This document shows positions 1 to 11,599 of a DNA stretch of 64,000 nucleotides, one piece after another; within the stretch, counting starts at the first letter, position 1; each line of letters opens with the position of its first letter. A program made the translations under genes and the position numbers. The stretch is from Onthophagus taurus (taxonomy: Eukaryota > Arthropoda > Insecta > Coleoptera > Scarabaeidae), in the NCBI RefSeq assembly GCF_036711975.1, contig NC_091973.1:2604001-2668000 (forward strand). The letters are read 5' to 3'. The notes under the pieces are model-generated. The model was not told where the DNA came from. It saw nothing but the letters and a program-made list of their open reading frames with translations, and did not search any database.

Positions 1-1247
1 TCAACTGTAAGCGGTCGAGTAACAGGATAACTCCAACGTTGTTGGCGGTCGTAGTAGTGATAAGCATTAAATCCCGCTGCTAACATGGTAAATTCCCCCA
101 AATAACCAATGAAATAATTGGTTCCCCGGAATACGAAAGCGTTCCGAAAAGCTTCATGCCATTTCCCCGGAAGAAATGTTCCCCCTTCAATCGGAATGAG
201 GGCGTTTATCAAACAGTTGCTTATAACCATATAAATCATGGCATAGGTGAAGATTTGGATCATTTTGACAAGCCATTTCCAGTTTAATTTCGAATGGTGA
301 ACGTAATAAAGCATGTAGGCGTCGTGAGACATCCATGGACCAAAAACAACGCTGGCCGGGCAAAATAAATAACCCAAAAATTCCTTATAAGATACACGTT
401 TTAAACTGTAATCATCAATCGATATACTAATAGTTTTCATAGCCATTATCACCATAATTACACGACATTCCTGCCAGTTACTCGGATATGGGTAAAAAAA
501 TTCCCTAAATTAAACAAAACAAAAAATTTACAAAAATATATCAGTAAAAACAAATTTTTTTACCCTAAACAAAGAATTCCTGTCAAAGTAACCGCAACAA
601 TATATACAGGACGGATGATTTGAACTTCTCTATTCATCAAAATCTTGAGACGTACTATCAACATCAAAATCATTGTCAAAAATCCTAGAATTAAACCCAT
701 ATCCCCCGAGGCACAATTCAATTGCAATGCCAGGTATCCAAGCACAATTGACATAAAATGATATCTACGGTACGATGGGCGACCTAAAATGGTTACAAAA
801 TCAATAAAATTTGCTAAAAACAAACTAGTTTAACTTACGATAACGTACTACAAAATTGAAAATTAAATTTAGTACAAACACCGATCCCATCAGCATAATC
901 AACTCCGAAACTGGTGGTCTAATACACATCAGGATGATCTCACGTAAGAACTTACACTGGTCTGGGTACCTGTTTATAAATATATCAATTTAATCTATTT
1001 ATTAATCTAAATTAAATGCACTTACAGAAAATAAACTTTATGCAGTAATGGTGGAAGAATAATCATCCAGAAAAAAGCTAACAGCAAAATTTGGAAGCTC
1101 CATTTCATAAAACTCCAAGTTTTGGACCAATTCGACCCCGCTTTTAAAAATTAATAATAAAAAACGATTTTTATAACGGTTTATAAAATTAAAATAAAAC
1201 TTACTTTCCAAAGGTAACTCAATTTCCTCCACTTCTACTCTCTCCAT
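1..1247 (-). CDS. porcupine: Porcupine-like O-acyltransferase, copy A (partial at the window's left edge)
   Basis: This is an MBOAT-family protein resembling Porcupine, the ER membrane enzyme that attaches palmitoleate to a serine of Wnt ligands. Visible exons (minus strand): 1205-1247, 1026-1140, 839-969, 564-783 and 1-504, with GT-AG introns. The 131- and 220-nt exons have exactly the same lengths as in copies B and C. The last visible exon carries the family landmarks FGPW, KWHEAFRNAFVFRG and NYFIGYLGEFTM. The WN-I-P motif and the catalytic-histidine exon lie outside the window, so activity cannot be judged. The start ATG at 1245-1247 gives a first exon of only 43 nt, against 79 and 88 nt in the paralogues, so the N-terminus is shorter and less certain. 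Hydrophobic segments throughout fit a multipass protein. No internal stop is seen. Family call is strong; true orthologue versus paralogue is not settled. Confidence 0.85.
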
Positions 1248-1515
1248 TTTCGTAAGCTTTTCTTAATCACCAGCAAAAAATAGACTAGACTAGAAACTTT
1301 ATTTAGGATTAAGGTGACTTACTTTGTCGCAGATAGTTTAGAAAAATGTTTCAAACACAAACTACAACAGCGTGATGAATGCTATAGCGGCGCCACCGAT
1401 GTCGGTAACTGTAATTTTTAGGTTATGTCATTATCAGATTAATTATTTAAAAAAAAACGGCAAAATCAATTACTGCGTAATTTTAACGGAGTTATATTCA
1501 ACAACTTCAACTTAC

Positions 1516-1610
1516 GGGAGTTCTCGATAAATAATTTAACTCGAAATGCACGTTATTTACCACGAAAAACCGAGCCAACATGAGATTCGGACGTACACAA
1601 AATGGCGGCA
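1516..1610 (-). promoter_or_regulatory. Probable noncoding first exon and promoter of porcupine copy A
   Basis: Read on the minus strand, a segment beginning at a GCCGCCATTTT motif (1599-1609, resembling a YY1/Pho site) runs to a consensus donor GTAAGTT at 1515 and down. A related segment lies upstream of copy B at 4815-4932. This looks like a 5' UTR exon spliced to the coding exon at 1247. It is inferred only from the donor and paralogue similarity. A GC-rich patch near 1650-1670 lies just upstream. The rest of 1611-2290 is AT-rich with no gene seen. Confidence 0.4.
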
Positions 1611-2290
1611 ATTTTTAAGGTTAGGAATCGGTTTGGTAATTTTGAATTTAAGCGCCGCGCATGCGCGGTAACTACCACGAATTCAAGTGTTGAAATAACG
1701 ATTTTAATAACGAAATTTATTTATTGAAAATTTTGTTTTTCAAGCAAAGTAGATTAATAACTCGTAAAACTACGAATTCAGCAAATTTTCATATTTTTCT
1801 TGACATTTATGCATCTGAGAGGAAAAATGAAAGAGAGCAATTTGTTTTAAAAGTTTTTTTGTAATATGCTCCGAATTCCGAGTATTTTATCATGAAAAAT
1901 TGATTAATTTTGGTCGTTTTAAATGAGTTATGTTAGAATCTTAGCTTTGTTTGCTTCATTTTTTTTTGAATATGACAGATAATAGAATATATTTTGTCAT
2001 ATCAAGCAGTAGTCGAGATAATTGTTGTAACAACTAAAATCATACTCATATTTACATTTTTAAATTTTTTTTATTAGAAAATCATTACAAAAAATACAAA
2101 ACACAATTGAAATTGTGACAAAAACTATTTCTACGCGAACACAACATTATTTTTTTTTAATATAAACGTATTTCAAAGTAAACGAAAACTAAACATTAAT
2201 TCTAAACAATTTTTTTTAACTATAGTAAGTAGTAGTAATTTAGCACAGCCTTTAGGAATGCAGAATATAAATTTAGTCATCTAAAGGGTT

Positions 2291-4122
2291 TTAAGATATA
2301 AACAACATGGTTGCCCACCAAACCAACATAAGAAAGTGGGTTTGCACGCCGAATTCATCCTCCCATATTTCATACAATTCGTAAATTGTGGTTCTCTCGA
2401 ATTTCCTATCCATAACGTAACCCAAATAAGCCAAATGAGATACGTTTATTACCATGTTAAAACCGTTAATAATCAAAGTAATGGGATTCCAAGGGCCGAA
2501 ACGATGCTCGCATTCGTCGTCACAAGGATTAACGCAACAACAGCAGTCAAACCAGTAAGCTAATTTATCTTGGATGATTTCTTGAGAATATGATAAAATT
2601 CCCATTGTAAGCAAAATCAACATCATACGTGCGTTGAAGCCATTCAATAATAACGCCAACACAAACGTCATAGTGAGTCCACAAACATAATTAATTTCTG
2701 AAAATGGACTGTAAACGCCTAAAAGATAAAAAAATATTAGTAAAAAAATAATTATAACAAAAAAAAAGCACTTACAATCTTTGAAAAAACGATAAGCTGG
2801 AATATTCCAGTTTTTTAGAACAACAGCCATTGATCTTGGACATTCAATATTCGATGGCCGAGCAACGGGATAATCCCAACGTTGTTCCTCATCATAATGT
2901 TGATAAGCATTAAATCCTGCGGTAAGCATAGTAAATTCAGCCATATATCCGGTGCAATAATTGCTGGACCGGAATGCGAAACTGTTTCGAAGAGCTTCGT
3001 GCCATTTCATTGGGATATAGAAAGCGTCTGAAATTGGAGTTATGCTTTGTACCAAACAGTTGCTTAGAATCATGTGTGCCATAGCGTAGGTGAAGGCTTG
3101 AATCGTTTGGGTGAACCATTTTGCACTCAATTTTTGACGATGAACATTATTAAGAGTGTAGGTGTCCATGGACATCCACGGGCCAAAGAGAACGCTGGCC
3201 GGGCAAAGCAAATAACCTACTAACTCTACAGTAGTAATACGTTTTAAACAGTAATCGTCGGTTGATATGCTAATAACTTTCATAGTCATTACCATCATAA
3301 TGGCGCGACTTCCCTCCCAAACACGTTCATAAGGAAAGAAAAACTCCCTACAAGAAAAGATTAATTAATTAAAAAATACTTTAAAATAATTTAGTATTTA
3401 CCCCAAGCAAAGAATAGTGGTCAAAATCAACGTAATGGTGTATACAGGCCGGATTATTTGCCTGTCCCTCTCAACAAAAACTTTAAGTCGATTTACCAAC
3501 AAAAAAATTATCAACATAAACACCATAATTACAACCATGCATTTCGCGTTGCAATTTATTTGCAATAAAACATATCCAATAGTAGCTGACATAACATGAT
3601 ATTGACGGGAAGTTAGGCGCCCTTAAATTATTATAGCATAAATAAAGTTTATTAAAAAAAAATCATTTAACTCACGACAACGCAGAATGAAATTAAATAA
3701 TAAATTAAGCGCAACGGCCGATGAAATGAGTATAATGAATCCTTTTACAGTTGGTCTAGTACAAACCAAGACGAACTCTCTAATAACTTCACCCAGCTCC
3801 TCACCTCTGTACAATAAATAATCAATAATAATTCATTTAATAAGTAATTAACCAACTTACACAAAAAAATCGTTATCCATTATTGGCGGAATAATAAATA
3901 ACCAAAAGAGAGCCAGCAGGATAATTTGTAATAACCATTCCGTTAAATACAAAGATGTTTTAAAGACTCTCTCAGCATCCCAATCTGTACATCATGATAA
4001 TAAAAACATAAAAAAGAAAAAATAAATAAATAAAAAAATTTACCGTCAAATGAGAAATCTCGGCGCCATATTCTAAACCGTATGTATCTATCATACAAAA
4101 ATCGAGGCACAAATCTGTCCAT
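2291..4122 (-). CDS. porcupine: Porcupine-like MBOAT protein, copy B, catalytic histidine replaced by Asn
   Basis: Complete six-exon gene: 4044-4122, 3861-3984, 3676-3806, 3402-3621, 2776-3347 and 2291-2718. The sum is 1,554 nt, or 517 aa plus stop, close to the usual 450-525 aa. It shares four exon lengths (131, 220, 572, 428) with copy C. Landmarks are KWHEALRNSFAFRSSNY, the NWNIP motif (Asn366) and SHLAYLG near the C-terminus. Oddity: where Porcupines have LLHG (the conserved MBOAT histidine, 35 residues after the WN asparagine), this copy reads LLLNG, Asn401. The codon is AAT. The frame is otherwise open, so this looks like a maintained pseudoenzyme or a recently disabled copy rather than an obvious pseudogene. 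The intron at 2719-2775 happens to lack stops, so a naive ORF reads through it. Likely still a multipass ER membrane protein. Confidence 0.87.
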
Positions 4123-4350
4123 TTTTGCAGATTTTCTCTCTTAATCTTCTTAATCTAGAAAGAATATGAACTAAAATTAGATCAGATCTTTTTATCAAAG
4201 ATTAATTTTCTTTTTCCCACATCTTTAAACAACATATTTCTAGGAGAAAACCAGTTGATGTCGAATATATTTGGAGAACAATTGAAAAAACCAAGTCTTG
4301 TACTTAGACAAAGAAATAGAGCGAATTAGACAACGTCATAATGCAATTAG

Positions 4351-4578
4351 ATGAGAAATTTATTACACACAAAAATAGAAGTGTTTAGAATTTCGCTAAA
4401 ATGGTTGAAAACATATTTAAGAAATACTCTAAGTGAGGATAGATTAAATAGAATGTATATTTATCCTTCAATAACAATTACGTTGGAAGAAATGTTGGAT
4501 GAATTTCAAAAAAGATCTTCTGGAACACTAGCCTTAGAAAATAATCAAATCTTATGTTTGCGCATGCGCTGTGTTTAA
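4351..4578 (+). pseudogene. Relic of a hAT-type transposase C-terminus
   Basis: A 75-codon open frame includes a stretch like LKTYLRNTLSEDRLN followed by EEMLDEF. This resembles the C-terminal dimerisation region of hAT transposases and domesticated ZMYM-like proteins (pattern: IKTYLRSTM..ERL...). No catalytic region is seen upstream. It lies between porcupine copies B and C. Probably an old insertion fragment rather than a gene; the assignment rests on a short motif. Confidence 0.45.
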
Positions 4579-4814
4579 AACTACTCATAAAAATAATTTT
4601 CTTTATTAAACATTTAAAATCCGATTAAATTGTGAACAAAAAACATTCTTAAACATAATAAAAACTACTTTAATAAAAAATGTATCTATTACGAAGATAA
4701 AAAAGCATCTCAAAATCAACAATTTAGTATGGTTTTTAGGTTATGTTGTGATTAATTTGAAAAAAGGAGTATTTTGTCTTTTTTACTTCGTAAAATATAA
4801 CAACTTTAACTTAC

Positions 4815-4932
4815 AGCAGTTTTTGTTGAGCTTTTAACACTGAATTCACGTTGTTTATCAATAATTTGAACAAAACCACGAAAAACAAGGAGATTGAAAC
4901 AAACGTTGGAGCGTCGTTAATAAAATGGCGGC
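4815..4932 (-). promoter_or_regulatory. Probable noncoding first exon and promoter of porcupine copy B
   Basis: On the minus strand the segment starts with GCCGCCATTTT (4922-4932) and ends at a GTAAGTT donor (4814 and down). It shares the order of motifs, including TTTTTCGTGGT, with the segment upstream of copy A. It is 0.7 kb upstream of the copy B start codon, so it would be a 5' UTR exon. Inferred, not proven. Confidence 0.4.
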
Positions 4933-5175
4933 TGCTGTCAAATTCAAAATGCGTCTCTGGCGCCATAACGGCGACAAATCCAACTAAATTATATTGTTGC
5001 AACAACGATTTTTCTAATTATTTCAATTTGAGATTAAATTAATAATAAAAACATTACACTAAAGTATATTGGGGCAAATTTATTTCCAAAAATAGAGTTA
5101 AAAAGTACCCCAACAAAAATGAGGTTATGTGTCCAAAAATTAACAAAACAAAAAAAAACGTTAAAATTCGCTTAC

Positions 5176-5290
5176 CCCGTAAAATATGATTTATTGTAAT
5201 TTGTGGGAGTATATTTAAACACCTTTACACTGAAATTTACGAAGTATTTTGGATGAAAGCTACTAAAAATGAAATAAACTTAGGAACTGA
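5176..5290 (-). promoter_or_regulatory. Third copy-like upstream segment, possibly orphan promoter
   Basis: A diverged segment begins on the minus strand with CCGCCATTACG (near 5290) and ends at a GTAAGCG donor (5175 and down), in the same layout as the two first-exon candidates upstream of copies A and B. It lies between copy C's stop codon and copy B's promoter. It could be an alternative first exon of copy B or the remnant of a deleted copy. From about 5350 to 5799 I see only AT-rich DNA and copy C's 3' UTR. Confidence 0.3.
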
Positions 5291-5799
5291 CGTAATGGCG
5301 GTTACCATCAAGGTTGGAGCAGAAGCTGTGAGGTGGCGTGCTGGTTCACCGGAAGTCCGGAAGCACAGAAACTAACAATTATTGTTAGATATTCTGGGGC
5401 GGAAGTGTTACTTGGAAAAAGGCGGTAAATTTCAAAAATTTTTTATTTAACATAAATATTAACTATTGGGATATTAATTGATTACTTGAGAAATATAATG
5501 TAAACAAGTTATTTTAAAATAAATTTTATTAGAAAATCGTTACAAAACCTACAATACATCAAACTCGTCACTATAAAAATTTATTTCTACTACAAAATAA
5601 TACTGTTTCTTTACACAAATGTGAGTACTTTTAATGCAAAACTAAATAAACATTCTTCAAAATAAACGAAAACTAAATATTGACTCTATAAAAAAACATG
5701 GCCTTTTTGTTCTTAAGGCACCGTTTCTTTGGTATTAATAATAGACTTAACACAGCCTTTAAAAACTGAGAGAAAATCAACTCAACCATCTAGAGTATT

Positions 5800-7629
5800 T
5801 TAAACCACAAACATCATGGTTCCAAACCAGATCAAAATAACATGATGCGTAAACAAACCAAAATCATCATCCCATGTATGATAAATATCCCAAATTGTGC
5901 TCCGATCAAAGTTTTCGTCCATAATATGCCCCAAATAGGCTAAATGAAAGACGTTCAAAATCATGTTAATCCCGTTAATAAACAAAGTGATTGGGTGCCA
6001 AAATCCGAAACGATGTCCACAATTTTCTCGGCAAGCATTTATGCGGCAACAACAATTAAACCACTTTGATAATTTATCCTGAACGACTTGTTGGGAATGG
6101 GACAAAATTCCCAAACTTAATAAAATTATGGTTATGCGGGTATTCAAACCATGCAGCAATGACGATACCAAAAAAGTCAAAAAAATTGCGAAACCTCGGC
6201 TCACTACTAAATACGGAATGTAAACATCTAAAAAAAAATTATTTTTAAAAAATTATTAAACGAAATTATTTAACATTTACTTTCTTTCAAAAAACGATGA
6301 ACTGGAATATTCCAATTCCGCACAACAACCGCCATAGATCTTGGAACCTCAGTCGCAAACGGTCGAGTTATTGGATAATGCCAACGTTCTTGAGGATCAT
6401 TATGTTTATAAGCATTAAACCCAGCTGAAATCATAGTAAATTCAGACATATAACCGATAAAATAATTGCTGGCCCGGAATACGAAAGCATTTCGGAAAGC
6501 TTCGTGCCACTTGCAAGGAATGAACATAGCGTTTAGAGTCGGAACGAAAGCGCGTCCCAAACAATTCGATAAAACCATGAATACCATGGCATAAGTAAAA
6601 GTTTGAACCATTTTAACAGCCCATTTCCAGTTTAGCCTCGAATGATTAACGTAATTAAGTGTGTAAGTTTCCAAAGATATCCATGGCCCAAAAAGAACGG
6701 TAGCCGGGCAAAGCAAATAACCTAATAACTCAATGCAAGATATTCGCTTTAAATAGTAATCGTCATTAGACAAACTCATAGTTTTCATAGCCATTATCAT
6801 CATAATGCCACGACATTCTTGCCAATTACGCGGATTCGGGAATATAATCTCCCTAAAAGAAAATAATTAAAAAATTTGAAATTTTTTTAAAAATTATTTA
6901 CCCCAAACAAAGAATACCGATCAAAATCAACGAAACAAGGTATATAGGGCGTATCATTCCAACCTCCCTCACCATTAAATCCTTAACGCGTCTTACCAAG
7001 AAAAAAATTATCATGATAAATCCTAAAATTAAGATCATATTCCTGGTGTAACAATTTATTTGTAATACGATATATCCAATAATAGTGGACATAATGTGGT
7101 ATTCCCGGCAACTTGGGCGGCCTAAAATAAATGTAATATAAACAAAATTTGTTAAAAAACATGAATTTATCGTACGAAAACGCAGAATTAAATTGAAAAT
7201 TAAATTAAGTACCACGATCGTTATAATGCGTGTAATTAAATCTTGAACGGATGGTTTAACACAAACTGTAATGATCTGCTGAATGATTCCACCTCGCTCC
7301 GGATCCCTGTAAATTAAATTAAATTAAAGACTAAAATAAAGAATAAAGTAAATTTGATGAACTTACACTAAATAACCGTTGTGCATAAACGGTTGAAAAA
7401 CAACCAACCAGAAAAGAGCTAATAAAATTATTTCAAAACTCCACTTCATCAAATATAAAAAACTTTTAAACATTTTTCCGCAATCTAGGTACAAAAACAA
7501 AGAAATAAACAAATTTGTAGAATGTTTTCATAAAATCTTACCTTCCAAAGAAAAATTTTGACTCCATAATTTTAACGCTATGAATCGGTCACCGAAGAAA
7601 CGAGGTACGAAATGAATCCTTTTCACCAT
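5800..7629 (-). CDS. porcupine: Porcupine-like Wnt O-acyltransferase, copy C, catalytic residues present
   Basis: Complete six-exon gene: 7542-7629, 7367-7484, 7176-7306, 6902-7121, 6281-6852 and 5800-6227. The sum is 1,557 nt, or 518 aa plus stop. Porcupine (MBOAT family) transfers palmitoleate to Wnt in the ER membrane. Landmarks: FGPW, KWHEAFRNAFVFRAS, NYFIGYMSEFTM, PRSMAVVVRNWNIPVHRF (Asn367), then SSLLHGLNTR with His402 at the catalytic position 35 residues later, and FHLAYLG. Hydrophobic stretches recur throughout. It is the copy most likely to be the working enzyme, since copy B has Asn at the equivalent of His402. All three copies lie head to tail on the same strand. The start ATG is the first in frame after a stop. 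Orthology to porcupine is strong; enzyme activity is inferred. Confidence 0.9.
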
Positions 7630-7849
7630 TTTTTCTTATTGATTATAATTGGAATAAAGATAAAAAAATCTCTGCAAAAATACTTTATTTTAAATAGTTA
7701 ACAAATTCTATTTCTTTCAGTGTTATGAGAGCTGTAACACTGAACTGTTTGATTAATATCGTGTATATAGATTGATTTATTCGCAAATAAAAGCAAAATT
7801 AACAGAAAACATTTTGGGATGGTAAAAGGAGAGGAAGACAGAGCTATTT

Positions 7850-9515
7850 GGAACGGCCGAGATTACTTCATATATCATGAATAATACGTGGGGAGACAAT
7901 TTCATGCCTGTATTTGCTTTGTAGACGTCGGCCGCCCCCAAGTACTGTTCGTGATATAAGAAACAATCTCGGCCGACTTCGAAGATGTCGGCCGCCCCAA
8001 GTATTATGACTTGCATCATAAACTTGTTAATAGTATCACTCAGGATTCAGAGTGTAAAACCAAGTCATAGAATAACTAGAAATGACACTTCTCTCGAAAG
8101 AAGCGAGTACTGCTACAAACAATACTTGGGACGGCCGACGTCTTCGAAGTCGGCCGAGGTTACTTCCTATATCCTCGGCCGCCCCAAATATCTTGTGATA
8201 TAGGAAGTAACTTCGAAGACGTCACCGTACTGGAGGCGGCCGACGTCTTCGAAGTCGGCCGAGATTGTTTCTTATATCGTGAACAATACTTGGGGCGGCC
8301 GACATCTTCGAAGTCGGCCGAGATAATTTAATTCCTATATTTGTTTTGTAGACGTCGGCCGACCCAACTATTGCTTGTGATATAGGAAGTAACCTCGGCC
8401 GACTTCGAAGACGTCGGCCGCCCCAAGTACGGCGACGCCTTCGAAGTCGACCGAGGTTACTTCCCATATTATGAACAATACTTGGGGCGGCCGACGTCTT
8501 CGAAGTCGGCCGAGATAATTTAATTCCTATATTTGTTTTGTAGACGTCGGCCGACCCAACTATTGCTTGTGATATAGGAAGTAACCTCGGCCGACTTCGA
8601 AGACGTCGGCCGCCCCAAGTATTACTTGTGATATAGGAAGTAACCTCGGCCGACTTCGAAGACGTCGGCCGCCCCAGGTATTACTTGTGATATAGGAAGT
8701 AACCTCGGCCGACTTCGAAGACGTCGGCCGCCCCAAGTACGGCGACGCCTTCGAAGTCGACCGAGGTTACTTCCCATATTATGAACAATACTTGGGGCGG
8801 CCGACGTCTTCGAAGTCGGCCGAGATAATTTAATTCCTATATTTGTTTTGTAGACGTCGGCCGACCCAACTATTGCTTGTGATATAGGAAGTAACCTCGG
8901 CCGACTTCGAAGACGTCGGCCGCCCCAAGTATTACTTGTGATATAGGAAGTAACCTCGGCCGACTTCGAAGACGTCGGCCGCCCCAAGTATTACTTGTGA
9001 TATAGGAAGTAACCTCGGCCGACTTCGAAGACGTCGGCCGCCCCAAGTACGGCGACGCCTTCGAAGTCGACCGAGGTTACTTCCCATATTATGAACAATA
9101 CTTGGGGCGGCCGACGTCTTCGAAGTCGGCCGAGATAATTTAATTCCTATATTTGTAGACGTCGGCCGACCCAAGTATTGCTTGTGATATAGGAAGTAAC
9201 CTCGGCCGACTTCCAAGACGTCGGCCGCCCCAAGTATTACGTGTGATATAGGAAGTAACTTCGAAGACGTCACCGTACTTGAGGCGGCCGACGTCTTCGA
9301 AGTCGGCCGAGATTGTTTCTTATATCATGAACAATACTTGGGGCGGCCGACATCTTCGAAGTCGGCCGAGATAATTTAATTTCTATATTTGTTTTGTAGA
9401 CGTCGGCCGCCCCAAATATCTTGTGATATAGGAAGTAACCTCGAAGACGTCGCCATACTTGGGGCGGCCGACGTCTTCGAAGACGTCGGCCGCCCCAAGT
9501 ATCATGACTTGCATC
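7850..9515. repeat. Palindromic-module satellite array 1
   Basis: About two dozen copies of a 25-bp quasi-palindrome with arms CGGCCGAC and GTCGGCCG around TTCGAAGAC, in both orientations, separated by AT-rich linkers. A composite unit recurs with spacings of about 300 and 312 bp (marker near 8438, 8738 and 9050). Some members are truncated or carry GACG..CTTCGAAGTCGAC variants. It lies between porcupine copy C and TIM50. Apparent proteins rich in LGRLRRRRPP or GAADVFEVGR are simply translations of this module. Confidence 0.9.
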
Positions 9516-9580
9516 ATAAACTTGTTAATAGTATCACTCAGGATTCAAAGTGTAAAACCAAGTCATAGAATAACTAAAAA
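8020..9580 (+). repeat. Direct repeat of about 70 bp at both sides of satellite array 1
   Basis: Unique-looking DNA from about 8020-8090 recurs almost unchanged at about 9513-9580 (both contain CTTGTTAATAGTATCACTCA). The two copies are about 1.49 kb apart and bracket most of the array. This indicates duplication of a flank together with satellite. Confidence 0.8.
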
Positions 9581-9584
9581 TGTG

Positions 9585-10274
9585 ATACATCTTCTAAAGG
9601 ATGTGACCCAGTGTTCTTTCTGGTTATTCTATGACTCTAGTATGCGATGCAGAATGCTTCAATTCAACGGACACAACAGATAACATTTCAAAAGTTACAT
9701 TATCTTTAAAATTTGAGAAGTGATACCTGCTAATAAAAAAAAACGTCAAAAAAATTTTATCTAGAAAAATCATAAATTTATTTACATTGGAAGTACATAA
9801 GGAATAATATCCCGGACAATGACACAGTACGCATGCTTGGATTACTTGGATTGATAAAGTTTAATTTAACAAAAATGATGATAACTTCTTACCGTATAAA
9901 TTGGAATGTCTCGAATGCGCAGAAAAGCACGTTAAACACTTTAATAATATATTTAACGCTTAATCCGTTGAAAATGGGGTAATAAAACTTAACCTCAACA
10001 ATCCAATACACCAGTATGTTAATTTATTAACACTAGATGGCGCAATTGTACTTGCAAGAATGCAACATTTTTTTGTAAAACAAAAGTAATCAAATTTAAG
10101 TAATTTTAATTAAAACCAAAATAAATACAATTAAATTAATTAAACATTAGTCATCAAATAAAACACAAATTTAAAAAATTATTTTTGTTAAGATTCTTCG
10201 TCTTTTGTTTTGTTATATTTGGTACCTGTGAATCATTTTGATTATTTGACAGTTGCCGGTTTCGTTATGATAAA
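9585..10274. promoter_or_regulatory. TIM50 upstream region with a CTCF-like motif
   Basis: No gene is seen. The sequence ACTAGATGGCGC at 10032-10043 fits the core CTCF consensus (A-S-Y-A-G-R-K-G-G-C-R-S) and lies about 230 bp before the TIM50 start. The remainder is AT-rich. Whether the motif is bound is unknown. Confidence 0.4.
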
Positions 10275-11513
10275 ATGTTTAGAATATCGTTTAATACGGT
10301 AAATTTACTAAATGCGAGTTTAAAATGGTGTAATTTACCCCAAAAAGGGCGAAGAACATTAATACAGTTCGTCCCAAGGTTCACGCAGACAGCCTTTTAT
10401 TCTAAAGGTAACACATTTCTTATAGGTTATGTCCACCTTATAACTTAATTTTAATTATTAGACGCACGCGATGTGAAATCTCCACTTGCAACGTTAATCC
10501 AACAACAAAACCAGGAACAGAAGCAAGAAATTCCACAACCTGATGATACCAAAACGGAGAAACAAAAAAATAAAGAGAAATCATGGCGACACATGAAATA
10601 CACTTTTATATTTTTTGCTGTTTCATTAACATGTGGTGGCTTTTATTTAATCACAGAATTAGGTAGTCCTAAATATGATGATAATGGTGAACTTATTGTC
10701 GATCAGTTCACTGAGTTGCCTGTTGTGAAACAATATATTTTAAGAACACTAAGCGAGTTAGATTATTACAGCCAAGTTAGCAATTTCATTATTGAAATAT
10801 TTATTTTATTTTTAACTTTATTTTTTTTATAGCTCATTAAAGAACCATCCCGCGAGAAATTACTTCCAGACTTAATAAATCATCCGATGTATCACCCGAA
10901 ATACACTTTAGTTTTAGAATTTACTGATGTTATTGTTCATCCTGATTGGACTTATAAAACAGGATGGAGATTTAAAAAACGTCCTGGATTAGACAATTTC
11001 TTGGAAAGTCTACATGGAACTTACGAAGTTGTCATTTACACCGCCGAGCAAGGAATAACCGTTTATCCAATAATCGACGCATTAGATCAAAGAAGCTTAA
11101 TAAACTACAAACTCGTTCGGGATGCAACACTTTTTGTTGATGGAAAACACGTTAAAGATCTGGATAAACTCAATCGAGATCTCTCAAAAGTAATCGTCGT
11201 CGATTGGAACGGCGATTGCACCAAATACCATCGAGACAATGTCCTAAAAGTTCCTCGATGGAATGGAAACGACGATGATACCGATTTATTAACGTTATCG
11301 TCATTTTTATTGGCTATTTCCCACAGTCAAATTGACGACGTTCGGGATGTTCTCAAAGTTTATCATCAATTTGATGACCCTTTGCTGGTTTATAAAGAAC
11401 GCCAAAAAAGACTTATTGAACAAGCAGAAGCTGAAGCTGAACAAGAAAGAGATAAAACCTCAGCTCAATCGCCTATTAGTCGTTGGCGACCAACGTTTTT
11501 CAAAAAATTTTAA
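10275..11513 (+). CDS. TIM50: Mitochondrial import inner membrane translocase subunit TIM50
   Basis: TIM50 is the receptor subunit of the TIM23 complex. It hands presequence proteins from the outer membrane to the inner-membrane channel. Exons: 10275-10407, 10462-10775 and 10833-11513, totalling 1,128 nt or 375 aa plus stop. The N-terminus is rich in basic and hydroxylated residues and lacks early acids, like a matrix-targeting presequence. A single membrane segment lies at about residues 91-110. The C-terminal FCP1/NIF-like domain faces the intermembrane space and includes GWRFKKRPG, IYTAEQG, RDATLFVDGKHVKDL and RWNGNDDDTDLL. In the FCP1 catalytic D-x-D-x-T position this protein reads E178-F-T180-D-V, so phosphatase activity is not expected, as in other animal TIM50 proteins. 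The C-terminus is a charged coiled tail. It is flanked on both sides by satellite arrays. Family call is secure. Confidence 0.95.
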
Positions 11514-11599
11514 ATTTAATTATGTATTCTCTTTTTTAATTAAACATAATTGTTAAAAAAATTATTTATTTTATTGTTAATGTATACACTGGCCACCAA

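Noticed and set aside
8222-9273. Open frames of 80-120 codons rich in LGRLRRRRPP and GAADVFEVGR
   Set aside because: They are translations of the palindromic module in different frames, recur in every array on both strands, and have no independent start or splice signal.
7850-9515. CRISPR-like spacing of short palindromic repeats
   Set aside because: Units occur in both orientations, linkers are themselves repeated, and the context is a eukaryotic genome with no cas genes.
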